Shown piece by piece: positions 1 to 6,144 of a stretch of DNA of 6,640 bases. The translations under genes were made by a program, and so were the position numbers. The first letter of the stretch is position 1. Every line of letters begins with the position of its first letter. The notes under the pieces are model-generated. The model was not told where the DNA came from, did not search any database, and saw only the letters and a program-made list of their open reading frames with translations. Location of the stretch: the NCBI GenBank assembly GCA_937976325.1, contig CALJSD010000201.1, positions 1 through 6,640 of the forward strand. Direction: 5' to 3'. This DNA comes from an uncultured Carnobacterium sp. (lineage in GTDB: Bacteria > Bacillota > Bacilli > Lactobacillales > Aerococcaceae).

Positions 1-1
1 A

Positions 2-1465
2 GGTGCCATCTACCGTTCAAAAGCGGTAGTTTTAACGGCCGGAACTTCTTCTCGTGGTCAAATCATTATCGGGGAATTAAAATATTCATCCGGTGCCAAT
101 AACTCACAACCATCGATTAAATTATCAGAGAACTTACTCGAATTAGGCTTTGAATTGGCGCGTTTCAAAACAGGAACTCCGCCACGTATCAAAGGCTCAT
201 CGATTGATTATAGTAAAACAGAAATTCAACCAGGGGACGATACGCCAAACTTATTTAGTTTTACATCCAAAGACGAAGACTACCGCTATGACCAAATTCC
301 TTGCTGGCTAACGTATACGAACGAACAAACGCATGAAACGATTCGTGAAAACTTACACCGTGCACCGATGTTTACAGGGATTGTCGAAGGGGTCGGCGCG
401 CGTTACTGTCCATCGATTGAAGATAAAATCGTACGTTTCAGCGATAAGCCGCGTCACCAAATTTTCCTAGAGCCAGAAGGAGAAAATACGGAAGAAGTCT
501 ACATTCAAGGGTTATCGACTTCGCTTCCAGAAGACGTGCAAATCAAGATGATTCGTAGCGTGGAAGGGTTGGAAAATGCGGAGATGATGCGTACGGGTTA
601 CGCCATCGAGTACGATGTGGTCGTGCCGCACCAATTGAAAAATACTTTTGAAACAAAACTAGTCCAAAATCTATTCACTGCTGGACAAATGAACGGAACG
701 AGTGGATATGAAGAAGCAGCGGGGCAAGGGCTCTACGCTGGGATTAATGCCGTGCGTAAGATTCGCGGAGAAGAGCCGTTTATTCTTGGCCGAAGCGATG
801 CGTATATCGGCGTATTGGTGGACGACTTGGTTACAAAAGGAACGACAGAACCTTACCGTCTATTGACTTCTCGTGCGGAATATCGTCTCTTACTTCGTCA
901 TGACAATGCCGATTTACGTTTAACAGAAAAAGGACGCGAACTGGGACTGATTGACGACGAACGTTATGCCGAGTTCCAAGCAAAACAAGAAGCGATTGAA
1001 GCCGAAATCAAACGTATGCAATCGATTCGCTTGAAGCCAACTGCCGAATTACAAGCGTTCTTGGCAGAAAAAGGATCTGCGGAATTGAAAGACGGCATCC
1101 TTCTAAGCGACTTGTTGAAACGTCCAGAATTAAGCTATGACGAATTAGTAGGCTTTGCCGGAGAAACGGTGGAAGTCTCTCGTGAAGTGAAAGAACAAGT
1201 AGAAATCTCGATTAAATACGAAGGCTATATTGCCAAAGCAATTGAAAAAGTGGAGAAATTAAAACGTATGGAAGCCAAACGTATTCCAGCCAATATCGAC
1301 TATGATGCGATTAATGGACTTGCGACCGAAGCGCGTCAACGTTTGAAATTAATTCAACCAGAAACGATTGCGCAAGCGAGCCGTATTAGTGGGGTGAACC
1401 CAGCCGACGTATCGATCTTGATGGTCTATATCGAACAAGGAAAGATCGCGAAAGTGCAAGAATAA
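2..1465 (+). CDS. mnmG: tRNA uridine-5-carboxymethylaminomethyl(34) synthesis enzyme MnmG (GidA), 5'-truncated by window edge
   Basis: MnmG is an FAD-dependent cytoplasmic enzyme. With the GTPase MnmE it installs the (carboxymethyl)aminomethyl group on wobble U34 of certain tRNAs. The reading frame is open from base 2, so 487 residues are visible; the family is usually about 620-630, so the N-terminal dinucleotide-binding part lies outside. A TTG at 155 could look like a start, but the protein matches the family upstream of it (LKYSSG, QPSIKLSE), so it is internal. Visible marks, in residues of this fragment: GTPPR near 59-63, PCWLTYTNE near 100-108 (its Cys corresponds to E. coli Cys277), the FAD-site segment GQMNGTSGYEEAA near 228-240, TSRAEYRLLLRHDNAD near 289-304, and a C-terminal SGVNPADVSILMVYIEQ, the MnmE/tRNA-interacting helical domain. 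The stop codon overlaps the ribosome binding site of rsmG, so the two are cotranscribed. Identification is very secure. Confidence 0.97.
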   Translation, partial: GAIYRSKAVVLTAGTSSRGQIIIGELKYSSGANNSQPSIKLSENLLELGFELARFKTGTPPRIKGSSIDYSKTEIQPGDDTPNLFSFTSKDEDYRYDQIPCWLTYTNEQTHETIRENLHRAPMFTGIVEGVGARYCPSIEDKIVRFSDKPRHQIFLEPEGENTEEVYIQGLSTSLPEDVQIKMIRSVEGLENAEMMRTGYAIEYDVVVPHQLKNTFETKLVQNLFTAGQMNGTSGYEEAAGQGLYAGINAVRKIRGEEPFILGRSDAYIGVLVDDLVTKGTTEPYRLLTSRAEYRLLLRHDNADLRLTEKGRELGLIDDERYAEFQAKQEAIEAEIKRMQSIRLKPTAELQAFLAEKGSAELKDGILLSDLLKRPELSYDELVGFAGETVEVSREVKEQVEISIKYEGYIAKAIEKVEKLKRMEAKRIPANIDYDAINGLATEARQRLKLIQPETIAQASRISGVNPADVSILMVYIEQGKIAKVQE

Positions 1466-1470
1466 GGAGG
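1464..1470 (+). promoter_or_regulatory. Ribosome binding site of rsmG, overlapping the mnmG stop
   Basis: AAGGAGG begins inside the TAA stop of mnmG (1463-1465) and sits 5 bases before the ATG at 1476. A ribosome finishing mnmG therefore covers the start signal of rsmG, which supports translational coupling and fixes the rsmG start. Confidence 0.85.
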
Positions 1471-1475
1471 CGCGT

Positions 1476-2189
1476 ATGAAACCAGAAGAATTTTATCAAA
1501 GACTCCAAGAAGTGCATGGGATTACATTGTCGGACGAGCAAAAGAAGCAGTTCGACCAATATTTCCATCTATTAGTGGAATGGAATGAGAAGATGAATTT
1601 GACGGCGATTACGGATGAAGAGGGCGTGTACTTGAAGCATTTCTACGATTCACTGGCGCTTGGATTCCATCATGAATTGACCGACCAAACGCTTTGCGAC
1701 GTGGGTGCGGGTGCAGGATTTCCAAGTATTCCGCTGAAAATCGTCTTCCCAGACTTGAAGGTGACGATTGTGGATTCGTTGAATAAACGCATTACATTTT
1801 TGAATACATTAGTGGAGACGCTTGGGCTAACAGACGTGCAGTGTTTCCATGACCGCGCTGAAACCTTTGGGCAAAACAAGGAGTTCCGTGCATCGTTTGA
1901 TGTGGTGACTGCTCGTGCCGTTGCCAAACTCAGTGTATTGAGCGAATTTTGCATGCCACTCGTGAAAAAGCAGGGCTATTTCCTCGCGTTAAAAGCAGCG
2001 CATACGGAAGTCGAGTTGGAAGAAGCGAAAAAAGCCATCGCGATTCTTGGTGGTAAAGTAGAAGGGGATGTCTCTTTCGACTTGCCATATGAAGGCGGAA
2101 ACCGTCACGTTGTCACGATTTTAAAGACGAAGGAAACACCGAATAAGTATCCAAGAAAACCAGGTCTCCCATTGAAGAAGCCGTTATAG
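1476..2189 (+). CDS. rsmG: 16S rRNA (guanine(527)-N7)-methyltransferase RsmG (GidB)
   Basis: RsmG is a cytoplasmic S-adenosylmethionine-dependent enzyme that makes m7G527 in the 530 loop of 16S rRNA. In many bacteria its loss gives low-level streptomycin resistance. The 237-residue product is full length for the family. WNEKMNLTAI at about 36-45 and HFYDSL at 55-60 are typical of the N-terminal region. The SAM-binding glycine loop DVGAGAGFP is at 75-83, the acidic residue of the next strand is Asp100 (VDSLNKR), DRAE is at 126-129, and TARAVA at 145-150 is the usual motif near the active site. The C-terminal basic PNKYPRKPG tail (222-230) is also conserved. The start is fixed by a perfect AAGGAGG five bases upstream. 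It follows mnmG by 10 bases, the classic gidA-gidB order. No parB/noc gene follows, unlike in many Firmicutes. Confidence 0.97.
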   Translation: MKPEEFYQRLQEVHGITLSDEQKKQFDQYFHLLVEWNEKMNLTAITDEEGVYLKHFYDSLALGFHHELTDQTLCDVGAGAGFPSIPLKIVFPDLKVTIVDSLNKRITFLNTLVETLGLTDVQCFHDRAETFGQNKEFRASFDVVTARAVAKLSVLSEFCMPLVKKQGYFLALKAAHTEVELEEAKKAIAILGGKVEGDVSFDLPYEGGNRHVVTILKTKETPNKYPRKPGLPLKKPL

Positions 2190-2206
2190 CCAAAGGAGGA
2201 AGAACG

Positions 2207-2893
2207 ATGAAAAGAGCCAACTTAGGAATGATGACGTTACTAGCACTTGTATTAGGTGCTTGTGGAAATGGACAGACGAAGGACTCAGGAGCCGAGAAGT
2301 CACAAGTGACGCAAGGAGCAACCACGGCAGAAGTAACGACGCAGACTACGACAACCGTTGCGCCTAAACCAGATAACAAAGAATTGTATGCGAAAGTCTT
2401 CGAAGATATCCGTACCGTAAAAGAACTAGGCGCTGATGTGGCTGGAAAACTCAATGTACCGCTTGAATATTGGGCGGCCAACAGCTTGAATAAGCAAAAA
2501 GATTCGCTGCAATATTTATTCTATGACATCAACGACGATGGAGTGGATGAATTGTTTATCGGACATACTGCAAACGGCAAACCATTCACGGTCGTGGCGT
2601 ACTACTTAGATGGCAAGACTCCAAAAATCTTGCATCAAAGTTACGTTGCCGAAGCAGGTGGAGCTAGAAGTGCCTTTAGTTTCTTCAAAGGCGGATTGCT
2701 CTACACAGTTGAATTCTTGTCTGGAACAGGAAATGGAGATGCTAAAGTGTTCAAACTGGAACCAAAAGGAGCAGGGTTGACGCTAGTAAATGCTTTGAAA
2801 TTCGAAAAAATGCAATTCAAACTAGAAGACCTAGGATTGAAGCAAGAAGATACCATCGATTTAACAAAGATGGATTGGAAAGAGTTTAAATAA
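2207..2893 (+). CDS. Predicted lipoprotein with Thr-rich linker and Asp-rich calcium-loop-like motif; function unknown
   Basis: The 228-residue product starts with a short basic N-terminus (MKR), a hydrophobic stretch (about 5-16) and a lipobox LGAC whose Cys19 should be lipidated, placing the protein on the outer face of the membrane. Residues 20-55 form a low-complexity Ser/Thr/Gln-rich linker, including four consecutive Thr at 47-50. A compact domain follows from about 56 to 228. It contains DINDDGVDELFIG at 107-119, with the D-x-N/D-x-D-G-x-x-E spacing of EF-hand-like or VCBS/FG-GAP-type calcium loops. This motif is common in Gram-positive surface lipoproteins, but I cannot name a specific family. 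The start is supported by AAAGGAGGA at 2192-2200, 6 bases upstream. It lies 17 bases after rsmG and just before a terminator, so it is probably the last gene of the mnmG-rsmG operon. The lipoprotein call is strong; the function is open. Confidence 0.88.
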   Translation: MKRANLGMMTLLALVLGACGNGQTKDSGAEKSQVTQGATTAEVTTQTTTTVAPKPDNKELYAKVFEDIRTVKELGADVAGKLNVPLEYWAANSLNKQKDSLQYLFYDINDDGVDELFIGHTANGKPFTVVAYYLDGKTPKILHQSYVAEAGGARSAFSFFKGGLLYTVEFLSGTGNGDAKVFKLEPKGAGLTLVNALKFEKMQFKLEDLGLKQEDTIDLTKMDWKEFK

Positions 2894-2899
2894 TCAAGG

Positions 2900-2931
2900 A
2901 ACTGCTAACACAGGAGGTTAGCAGTTTTTTT
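2900..2931 (+). terminator. Rho-independent terminator of the mnmG-rsmG-lipoprotein operon
   Basis: A perfect 10-bp stem (AACTGCTAAC at 2900-2909 with GTTAGCAGTT at 2917-2926) encloses a 7-base loop and runs into a T tract at 2925-2931. It begins 6 bases after the lipoprotein stop codon. Confidence 0.93.
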
Positions 2932-2963
2932 ATTCCATAAAAGTGAAATAACATCTCAGCATC

Positions 2964-2991
2964 TTGATTTAAAATAAGTTTGTGATAAAAT
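2964..2991 (+). promoter_or_regulatory. Probable sigma-A promoter with extended -10, for the small membrane protein gene
   Basis: TTGATT at 2964-2969 (4 of 6 to TTGACA), a 16-base spacer, and TAAAAT at 2986-2991 (5 of 6 to TATAAT), preceded by TG at the extended -10 position (2983-2984). Transcription would start near 2998, giving a leader of about 50 bases before the ATG at 3051. It lies after the operon terminator, so the gene downstream needs its own promoter. This is a prediction by eye in AT-rich DNA. Confidence 0.5.
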
Positions 2992-3050
2992 TAACTTGAG
3001 GAAATGAAGATAGTTTTGTGAATGGTGTACTTGATGGGAGATGAAAGAAT

Positions 3051-3308
3051 ATGTTCCTAAAAAAACTATGGCGATATCTCTGGGAGGATTTACCATCTAG
3101 AACAGTTTGGCAACCTTTAATGATACAATTCTGTTTAGAAATGGGACTATTCTTTTCAGGAGTTTTTTCTAAGGATATGCAAGCGCAATATTGGATAGTA
3201 ACATTTGCTTTAGTTAAACTTGCTAAATTATATTCGAATAAACCAGTTACTAGAATGTATTTTTATACGGAGTATTTCGGAATTTTTTGGTTTTTAAATA
3301 GACAATAA
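3051..3308 (+). CDS. Small AT-rich predicted membrane protein, unknown function
   Basis: This 85-residue product is one I do not recognise. It starts with a basic, aromatic segment (MFLKKLWRYLWEDLPSR, 1-17). Hydrophobic stretches follow at about 19-40 and 47-60, and there is an aromatic C-terminal segment at about 69-82 (YFYTEYFGIFWFL). This suggests two or three membrane passes, with aromatic residues common at the edges. The start is bounded by an in-frame TGA nine bases upstream. The only Shine-Dalgarno-like match is GGGAG at 3036-3040, 10 bases from the ATG, weaker than for the other genes here. GC is 73/240 (30%) over 3061-3300 against 127/240 (53%) over 4741-4980, and codons are A/T-ending, so recent transfer or weak expression is possible. 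A promoter precedes it and a terminator follows it, which supports a real single-gene unit. Confidence 0.6.
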   Translation: MFLKKLWRYLWEDLPSRTVWQPLMIQFCLEMGLFFSGVFSKDMQAQYWIVTFALVKLAKLYSNKPVTRMYFYTEYFGIFWFLNRQ

Positions 3309-3312
3309 TGAC

Positions 3313-3355
3313 AAAAAGCTTTCTGCCTCAGATTAGTTGAGGTAGAAAGCTTTTT
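3313..3355. terminator. Bidirectional terminator between converging genes
   Basis: An 18-bp stem pairs 3313-3330 with 3338-3355 around a 7-base loop, with a single G-T pair (3325/3343). It starts with AAAAA and ends with a six-T run (3351-3356), so each strand shows a hairpin followed by Ts. It stands 4 bases after the stop of the small membrane protein gene and 28 bases beyond the stop of the minus-strand gene, so it can serve both. On the minus strand the G-T pair becomes a C-A mismatch, so that direction is slightly weaker. Confidence 0.92.
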
Positions 3356-3383
3356 TATTAGAAATAATAATAGAATGGGCGCA

Positions 3384-4385
3384 CTACGCATTAAATTTAT
3401 TTAAGATACTTTCGATATTTTTGATGAGTACCGAAACAGAGCCGTCTGGATTGTTGATGAATTCGACCATTTCCTTGTTTTCGTAGATTTCACTTGGAAT
3501 GGTAATTTCGATTCCGTTGTCCAGTTTGAATTTTTGCTTGCTATATTTGCGTTCGTATTTTGGCACGTTCGTTACGGCAATTTTTTCTGGAACGCGTTCT
3601 TCGGTGATGGCCAACTGTGCGGCTTCACGTGCGAGCGGTTTTTCCTCGAACACCTTATCGAAGATCGCTGCGGCATCGATTTCGTCCTGTTCTTCCAGCT
3701 GGTGGAAGATGGCTTGTTGCGTCGTTGCCAGCGCTTTGTACGGTTCCTCGTCGTGTTTTTTCGCGATATGAGTGACCGTTTTTTTGATTTCCTTGATTTG
3801 TTCTTTCGTTGTGACTGGCACCGTGATTTCTAAGAATTTTTCAGAGAAATAGGCAGTCTTTTGGCCTTCCATCACTACTTTTTTCTCGATTAAGTGGTAG
3901 TTTCCGTTTGATAAATCCACGATGAAAGCTTCCGATGGTTTTTGCGTCGCGTTTGGCAAAATAGCGTGATTTTGTAAAATCGTATTGCTAACAGCTTCCC
4001 CTTCATAATCGACAAAGTGAGTGACTTTTGAACTGTAATCGAGGCGAATCATTCCAAAGAGGGTGCCGCCTGTATCGCTTGTTCCTGTAAAGAATAAGTA
4101 GTCCGCTGGTCCGATTTCTTCTGCTGGAGCAATAAGAGCAAAGAGCTTATCGGATAACTGCTGTGTCTTTTCTAAGAAGGAAATCCCTTCGTCTGCCAGA
4201 TACCCAAGAAGCGGTTCGCTAGAAGCTAATTGACCGATATGTGGGTCGCCTTTTTTGATTTTATCCACGAGTTTTGTAATGTATTCAATGAGAAATGGAT
4301 CGCCCAGTTGCAGTGGGGCCTGAGATAATAGTAAGTTTCCTGAATTTTTATCTAAAATATGTAAAACGGCTTCGTTAATGAGCAT
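3384..4385 (-). CDS. 37-kDa nucleoid-associated protein, NdpA/YejK family
   Basis: The 333-residue product has the length and layout of the NdpA family (Pfam 37-kD nucleoid-associated protein), whose E. coli member YejK is found in the nucleoid; the biochemical role in Gram-positives is poorly defined. Features seen: an N-terminal ILDKNSGNLLLSQ segment (10-22), an aromatic-acidic region with YLFFTGTSD (96-104), a central FIVDLSNGNYHLIEKK stretch (154-169), and YFSEKFLEI (179-187), a conserved site in the family. A Lys/Glu-rich helical region spans about 193-256. The C-terminal domain includes KFKLDNGIEITIP (285-297), then NPDGSVSVLIKNI (312-324), a strand pair typical of the family end. The ATG at 4385 is preceded by GAAAGGAG (complement of 4393-4400), 7 bases away. 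It is transcribed alone, divergently from the DNA alkyltransferase gene and convergently to the small membrane protein gene. Family assignment is good; direct DNA binding is inferred. Confidence 0.88.
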   Translation of the reverse strand: MLINEAVLHILDKNSGNLLLSQAPLQLGDPFLIEYITKLVDKIKKGDPHIGQLASSEPLLGYLADEGISFLEKTQQLSDKLFALIAPAEEIGPADYLFFTGTSDTGGTLFGMIRLDYSSKVTHFVDYEGEAVSNTILQNHAILPNATQKPSEAFIVDLSNGNYHLIEKKVVMEGQKTAYFSEKFLEITVPVTTKEQIKEIKKTVTHIAKKHDEEPYKALATTQQAIFHQLEEQDEIDAAAIFDKVFEEKPLAREAAQLAITEERVPEKIAVTNVPKYERKYSKQKFKLDNGIEITIPSEIYENKEMVEFINNPDGSVSVLIKNIESILNKFNA

Positions 4386-4402
4386 GAAAGTGCTCCTTTC
4401 CT

Positions 4403-4450
4403 ATTTCATTCGATAGAAAATATTATATAATAGAAAAATAGATTTGTAAT
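4403..4450. promoter_or_regulatory. Divergent overlapping promoters for the NdpA-like and alkyltransferase genes
   Basis: ATTATATAAT at 4422-4431 is a perfect palindrome that gives TATAAT on both strands (plus 4426-4431; minus, complement of 4422-4427). For the minus strand, ATTACA (complement of 4445-4450, 4 of 6 to TTGACA) is 17 bases upstream. For the plus strand, ATTTCA at 4403-4408 (3 of 6) is also 17 bases upstream. RNA polymerase could therefore bind only one way at a time. Expected starts are near 4415 (minus) and 4438 (plus), leaving leaders of about 30 bases each. A TTTCATT/AATGAAA pair (4404-4410, 4448-4454) flanks the site. Confidence 0.6.
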
Positions 4451-4457
4451 GAAAAAC

Positions 4458-4465
4458 GAGGGGAG
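4458..4465 (+). promoter_or_regulatory. Ribosome binding site of the alkyltransferase gene
   Basis: GAGGGGAG lies 6 bases before the ATG at 4472 and fixes that start. It is G-rich rather than a perfect AGGAGG. Confidence 0.7.
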
Positions 4466-4471
4466 TGCGCC

Positions 4472-5011
4472 ATGGCGGTTTTAACGAGAATAGAAACACC
4501 AGTAGGAACCATTATTGCATCCAGTGACGGGCAGTCGTTGACGGGATTATGGTTTGCAGGGCAAAAATACGAGTGCGCCTTTGTGGAAGACGCAGTATGG
4601 GACGATTCGTTGCCGTTGTGGAAGAATGTGAAACACGCGCTGGAAGACTATTTCCAAGGAGTGGACGACGTAACTTCATCAGTGCCGATTGAATTTGTAG
4701 GAGGGACAGCTTTCCAAAAAGCGGTGTGGGCCGTGTTAACAGAAATTCCCTATCAAACCGTGTGGACGTATAAAGACGTGGCCGAACGTGTCGGCGAAAA
4801 GCTAGGACGAAAGACTTCCTCGCGTGCGGTGGGGACAGCGATTGGAAGAAATCCAATCAGTCTCTTTGTACCATGTCACCGCGTCGTAGCCACAACAGGA
4901 GCATTAACAGGCTATGCAGGAGGCGTGGAGCGAAAACGCGCGCTCCTAACGCTTGAAGGGCATAGCGTGGTAAAAGACAGAGTCGTGAAAGGAGAAAGGC
5001 ATGAAGCTTAA
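4472..5011 (+). CDS. ogt: Methylated-DNA-[protein]-cysteine S-methyltransferase (O6-alkylguanine-DNA alkyltransferase)
   Basis: This is a suicide DNA repair protein that moves methyl or alkyl groups from O6-guanine (and O4-thymine) in DNA to its own cysteine. The 179-residue product has the usual two-part form. A variable N-terminal domain (about 1-75) is followed by the DNA-binding active-site domain. The latter shows FQKAVW (81-86), IPYQTVWTYKDVA (92-104) with Tyr100 in the place of the nucleotide-rotating Tyr114 of human MGMT, and SRAVGTAIGRNP (117-128) with Arg118 as the arginine finger. The catalytic PCHRVV is at 134-139 (Cys135), then GALTGYAGG (143-151). No Ada-type regulator domain is attached, so it is a stand-alone Ogt/MGT. 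It is the first gene of a two-gene unit and overlaps the next gene by 11 bases. The symbol ogt is by family; a second alkyltransferase elsewhere in the genome is not excluded. Confidence 0.94.
   Translation: MAVLTRIETPVGTIIASSDGQSLTGLWFAGQKYECAFVEDAVWDDSLPLWKNVKHALEDYFQGVDDVTSSVPIEFVGGTAFQKAVWAVLTEIPYQTVWTYKDVAERVGEKLGRKTSSRAVGTAIGRNPISLFVPCHRVVATTGALTGYAGGVERKRALLTLEGHSVVKDRVVKGERHEA
4988..4994 (+). promoter_or_regulatory. Ribosome binding site of the exporter gene, inside the alkyltransferase gene
   Basis: AAAGGAG lies within the last codons of the upstream gene, 6 bases before the ATG at 5001. Together with the 11-base overlap it indicates that the second gene is translated from the same mRNA with possible coupling. 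Confidence 0.75.
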
Positions 5012-5978
5012 AATTGCAAAGGTTATTGTATCGGCATTTGTGGCGCTACTCGTGGCACAGGCCCTTCAGTTATCGACACCATCCGCAGCAGCTATTATTG
5101 CGATTCTTAGTGTCATGGACACGAAGAAAGTTTCACTTGCGGCAACCGGTCAAAGGCTTGCGGCGGCCGTATTAGCGCTTGTGATTGGAATGGGGATATT
5201 CGCTGTTTTTGGGTTTGACGTGACGAGTTTCGGGTTGTATCTTCTTTGCTACATTCCTTTAGCGTATCTTTTAAAAGTGGACATCGGCGTGGCGCCAAGT
5301 ACCGTCCTTGTGATTCATCTTTGGACGCAACAACAACTCACTTTCGAACTCTTCGTCAATGAGCTCTTGCTGGTTACCATTGGGGCCGGTGTGGCGATTT
5401 TACTGAACTGGTATATGCCGTCGTATCGCCAAGAAATCGAACGTGTCCGAGAAGAAATTGAAGATAAAATGCGTGAGGTTCTCTTGAAGATGTCGGGATT
5501 CCTGACGATTGGAAACGGGAAAAATGATGGCGAAGTGCTTCAGTTATTGAAGGAAAAGTTGAGCGAGGCACGTGAATATGTCAGGCTCGAAGCAGAGAAC
5601 CATTTAACCAAAGAAGTGACTTACGATTATCAATATTTTGAAATGCGCCGCGATCAAAGCAAGCTCTTGGAAATCATGGCCGCTAACTTAAATGAATTCC
5701 GCTGGGACGGCGAAGAGATGGCGATTCTGTCGGGGATGTTTAAACAGACTGCACAGCAGTTAGCAGAACAAAATACGGCGAGTCAATTAATCGATGACAT
5801 TGAAGACTTGTTGGAACAATTTCGTGAACGGCCACTGCCGCAAACGCGTCGTGAATTCGAAAAACGTGCGCAGTTATACCAATTGTTGCGCGACTTGAAA
5901 CGATTTGTACAACTGAAAGTCGATTTCTTCCAAACGTACGGTGTTCATTATTTCAAAAAGGTCGGAGAAAAAGAATAG
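5001..5978 (+). CDS. Aromatic acid exporter family (ArAE_1/FUSC-like) membrane protein
   Basis: The 325-residue product matches the ArAE_1 layout known from Gram-positive proteins such as B. subtilis YqjA. The N-terminal half is membrane-embedded, with hydrophobic segments at about 7-24, 28-39, 51-71, 75-92, 96-108 and 119-139. These are separated by short loops and include the family-type TPSAAAIIAILSV region (26-38). From Pro140 the sequence becomes soluble and charged: SYRQEIERVREEIEDKM begins a long helical, coiled-coil-prone cytoplasmic domain to about 320 (ArAE_1 C-terminal domain). A QYFEMRRDQSKLLEIM stretch (211-226) and FFQTYGVHYF near the end (309-318) are also typical of that domain. 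The family is named for aromatic carboxylic acid efflux, but substrates of Gram-positive members are largely untested, so the substrate here is unknown. Full length. It overlaps the upstream repair gene by 11 bases and is the last gene before a terminator. Confidence 0.87.
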   Translation: MKLKIAKVIVSAFVALLVAQALQLSTPSAAAIIAILSVMDTKKVSLAATGQRLAAAVLALVIGMGIFAVFGFDVTSFGLYLLCYIPLAYLLKVDIGVAPSTVLVIHLWTQQQLTFELFVNELLLVTIGAGVAILLNWYMPSYRQEIERVREEIEDKMREVLLKMSGFLTIGNGKNDGEVLQLLKEKLSEAREYVRLEAENHLTKEVTYDYQYFEMRRDQSKLLEIMAANLNEFRWDGEEMAILSGMFKQTAQQLAEQNTASQLIDDIEDLLEQFRERPLPQTRREFEKRAQLYQLLRDLKRFVQLKVDFFQTYGVHYFKKVGEKE

Positions 5979-6058
5979 GGTTACTGCTCTTTGAAGAAAG
6001 GGTAGGAATTAATCCGACAGTTACTTTTCAAAATAAACGATTCGAACAATTCATCTTT
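5979..6058 (+). other. Intergenic stretch with no recognised feature
   Basis: Eighty bases between the exporter stop and the terminator. I see no open frame with a ribosome binding site, no stable hairpin and no repeat. It is probably the 3' untranslated part of the exporter mRNA. Confidence 0.5.
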
Positions 6059-6093
6059 AACCTTGTTTTTCTATGAGAAAGACAAGGTTTTTT
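6059..6093 (+). terminator. Rho-independent terminator of the alkyltransferase-exporter unit
   Basis: The arms AACCTTGTTTTTCT (6059-6072) and AGAAAGACAAGGTT (6076-6089) pair along 14 bases with one T-G pair, around a 3-base loop. A six-T run follows at 6088-6093. The A/T-rich inner half means the outer 8 bp carry most of the stability. Confidence 0.87.
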
Positions 6094-6108
6094 GCGTATT
6101 TCTGCGGA

Positions 6109-6114
6109 TATACT
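6109..6114 (+). promoter_or_regulatory. Possible -10 element for the sigma-like gene
   Basis: TATACT (5 of 6 to TATAAT) stands 30 bases before the ATG at 6145. The position where a -35 box would lie is taken up by the terminator's last bases (GGTTTT, 6086-6091), with no good TTGACA match. If it is a promoter it is weak or needs an activator. Readthrough from upstream is an alternative. Confidence 0.35.
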
Positions 6115-6144
6115 AGAGCTGACACTAAAATAGGAGGATATTTT

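Noticed and set aside
22..63. GTSSRG in MnmG in place of the GTFL form, as a possible mutation or compensated frameshift
   Set aside because: As I recall, lactobacillal and enterococcal MnmG carry similar GTA(S/A)RG versions here, so it is more likely a lineage trait.
155..160. TTG at 155 as the start of mnmG
   Set aside because: The frame is open back to base 2 and the upstream residues match conserved MnmG sequence, so the gene is cut by the window edge rather than starting here.
3004..3060. Tiny upstream frames (MKIVL at 3004; a 12-codon frame at 3022; a 19-codon frame at 3041) as leader peptides of the small membrane protein gene
   Set aside because: None has a well-spaced ribosome binding site or attenuator structure; short frames like these are expected by chance in AT-rich DNA.
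3229..3243. ATTCGAATA resembling the TACGAATA competence box
   Set aside because: It lies inside the small membrane protein coding region with no gene start downstream, and matches only in part.
3499..3833. Plus-strand open frames opposite the nucleoid-protein gene
   Set aside because: They are antisense shadows with Cys/Ser/Phe-rich composition and no ribosome binding sites; the minus-strand protein has clear family features.
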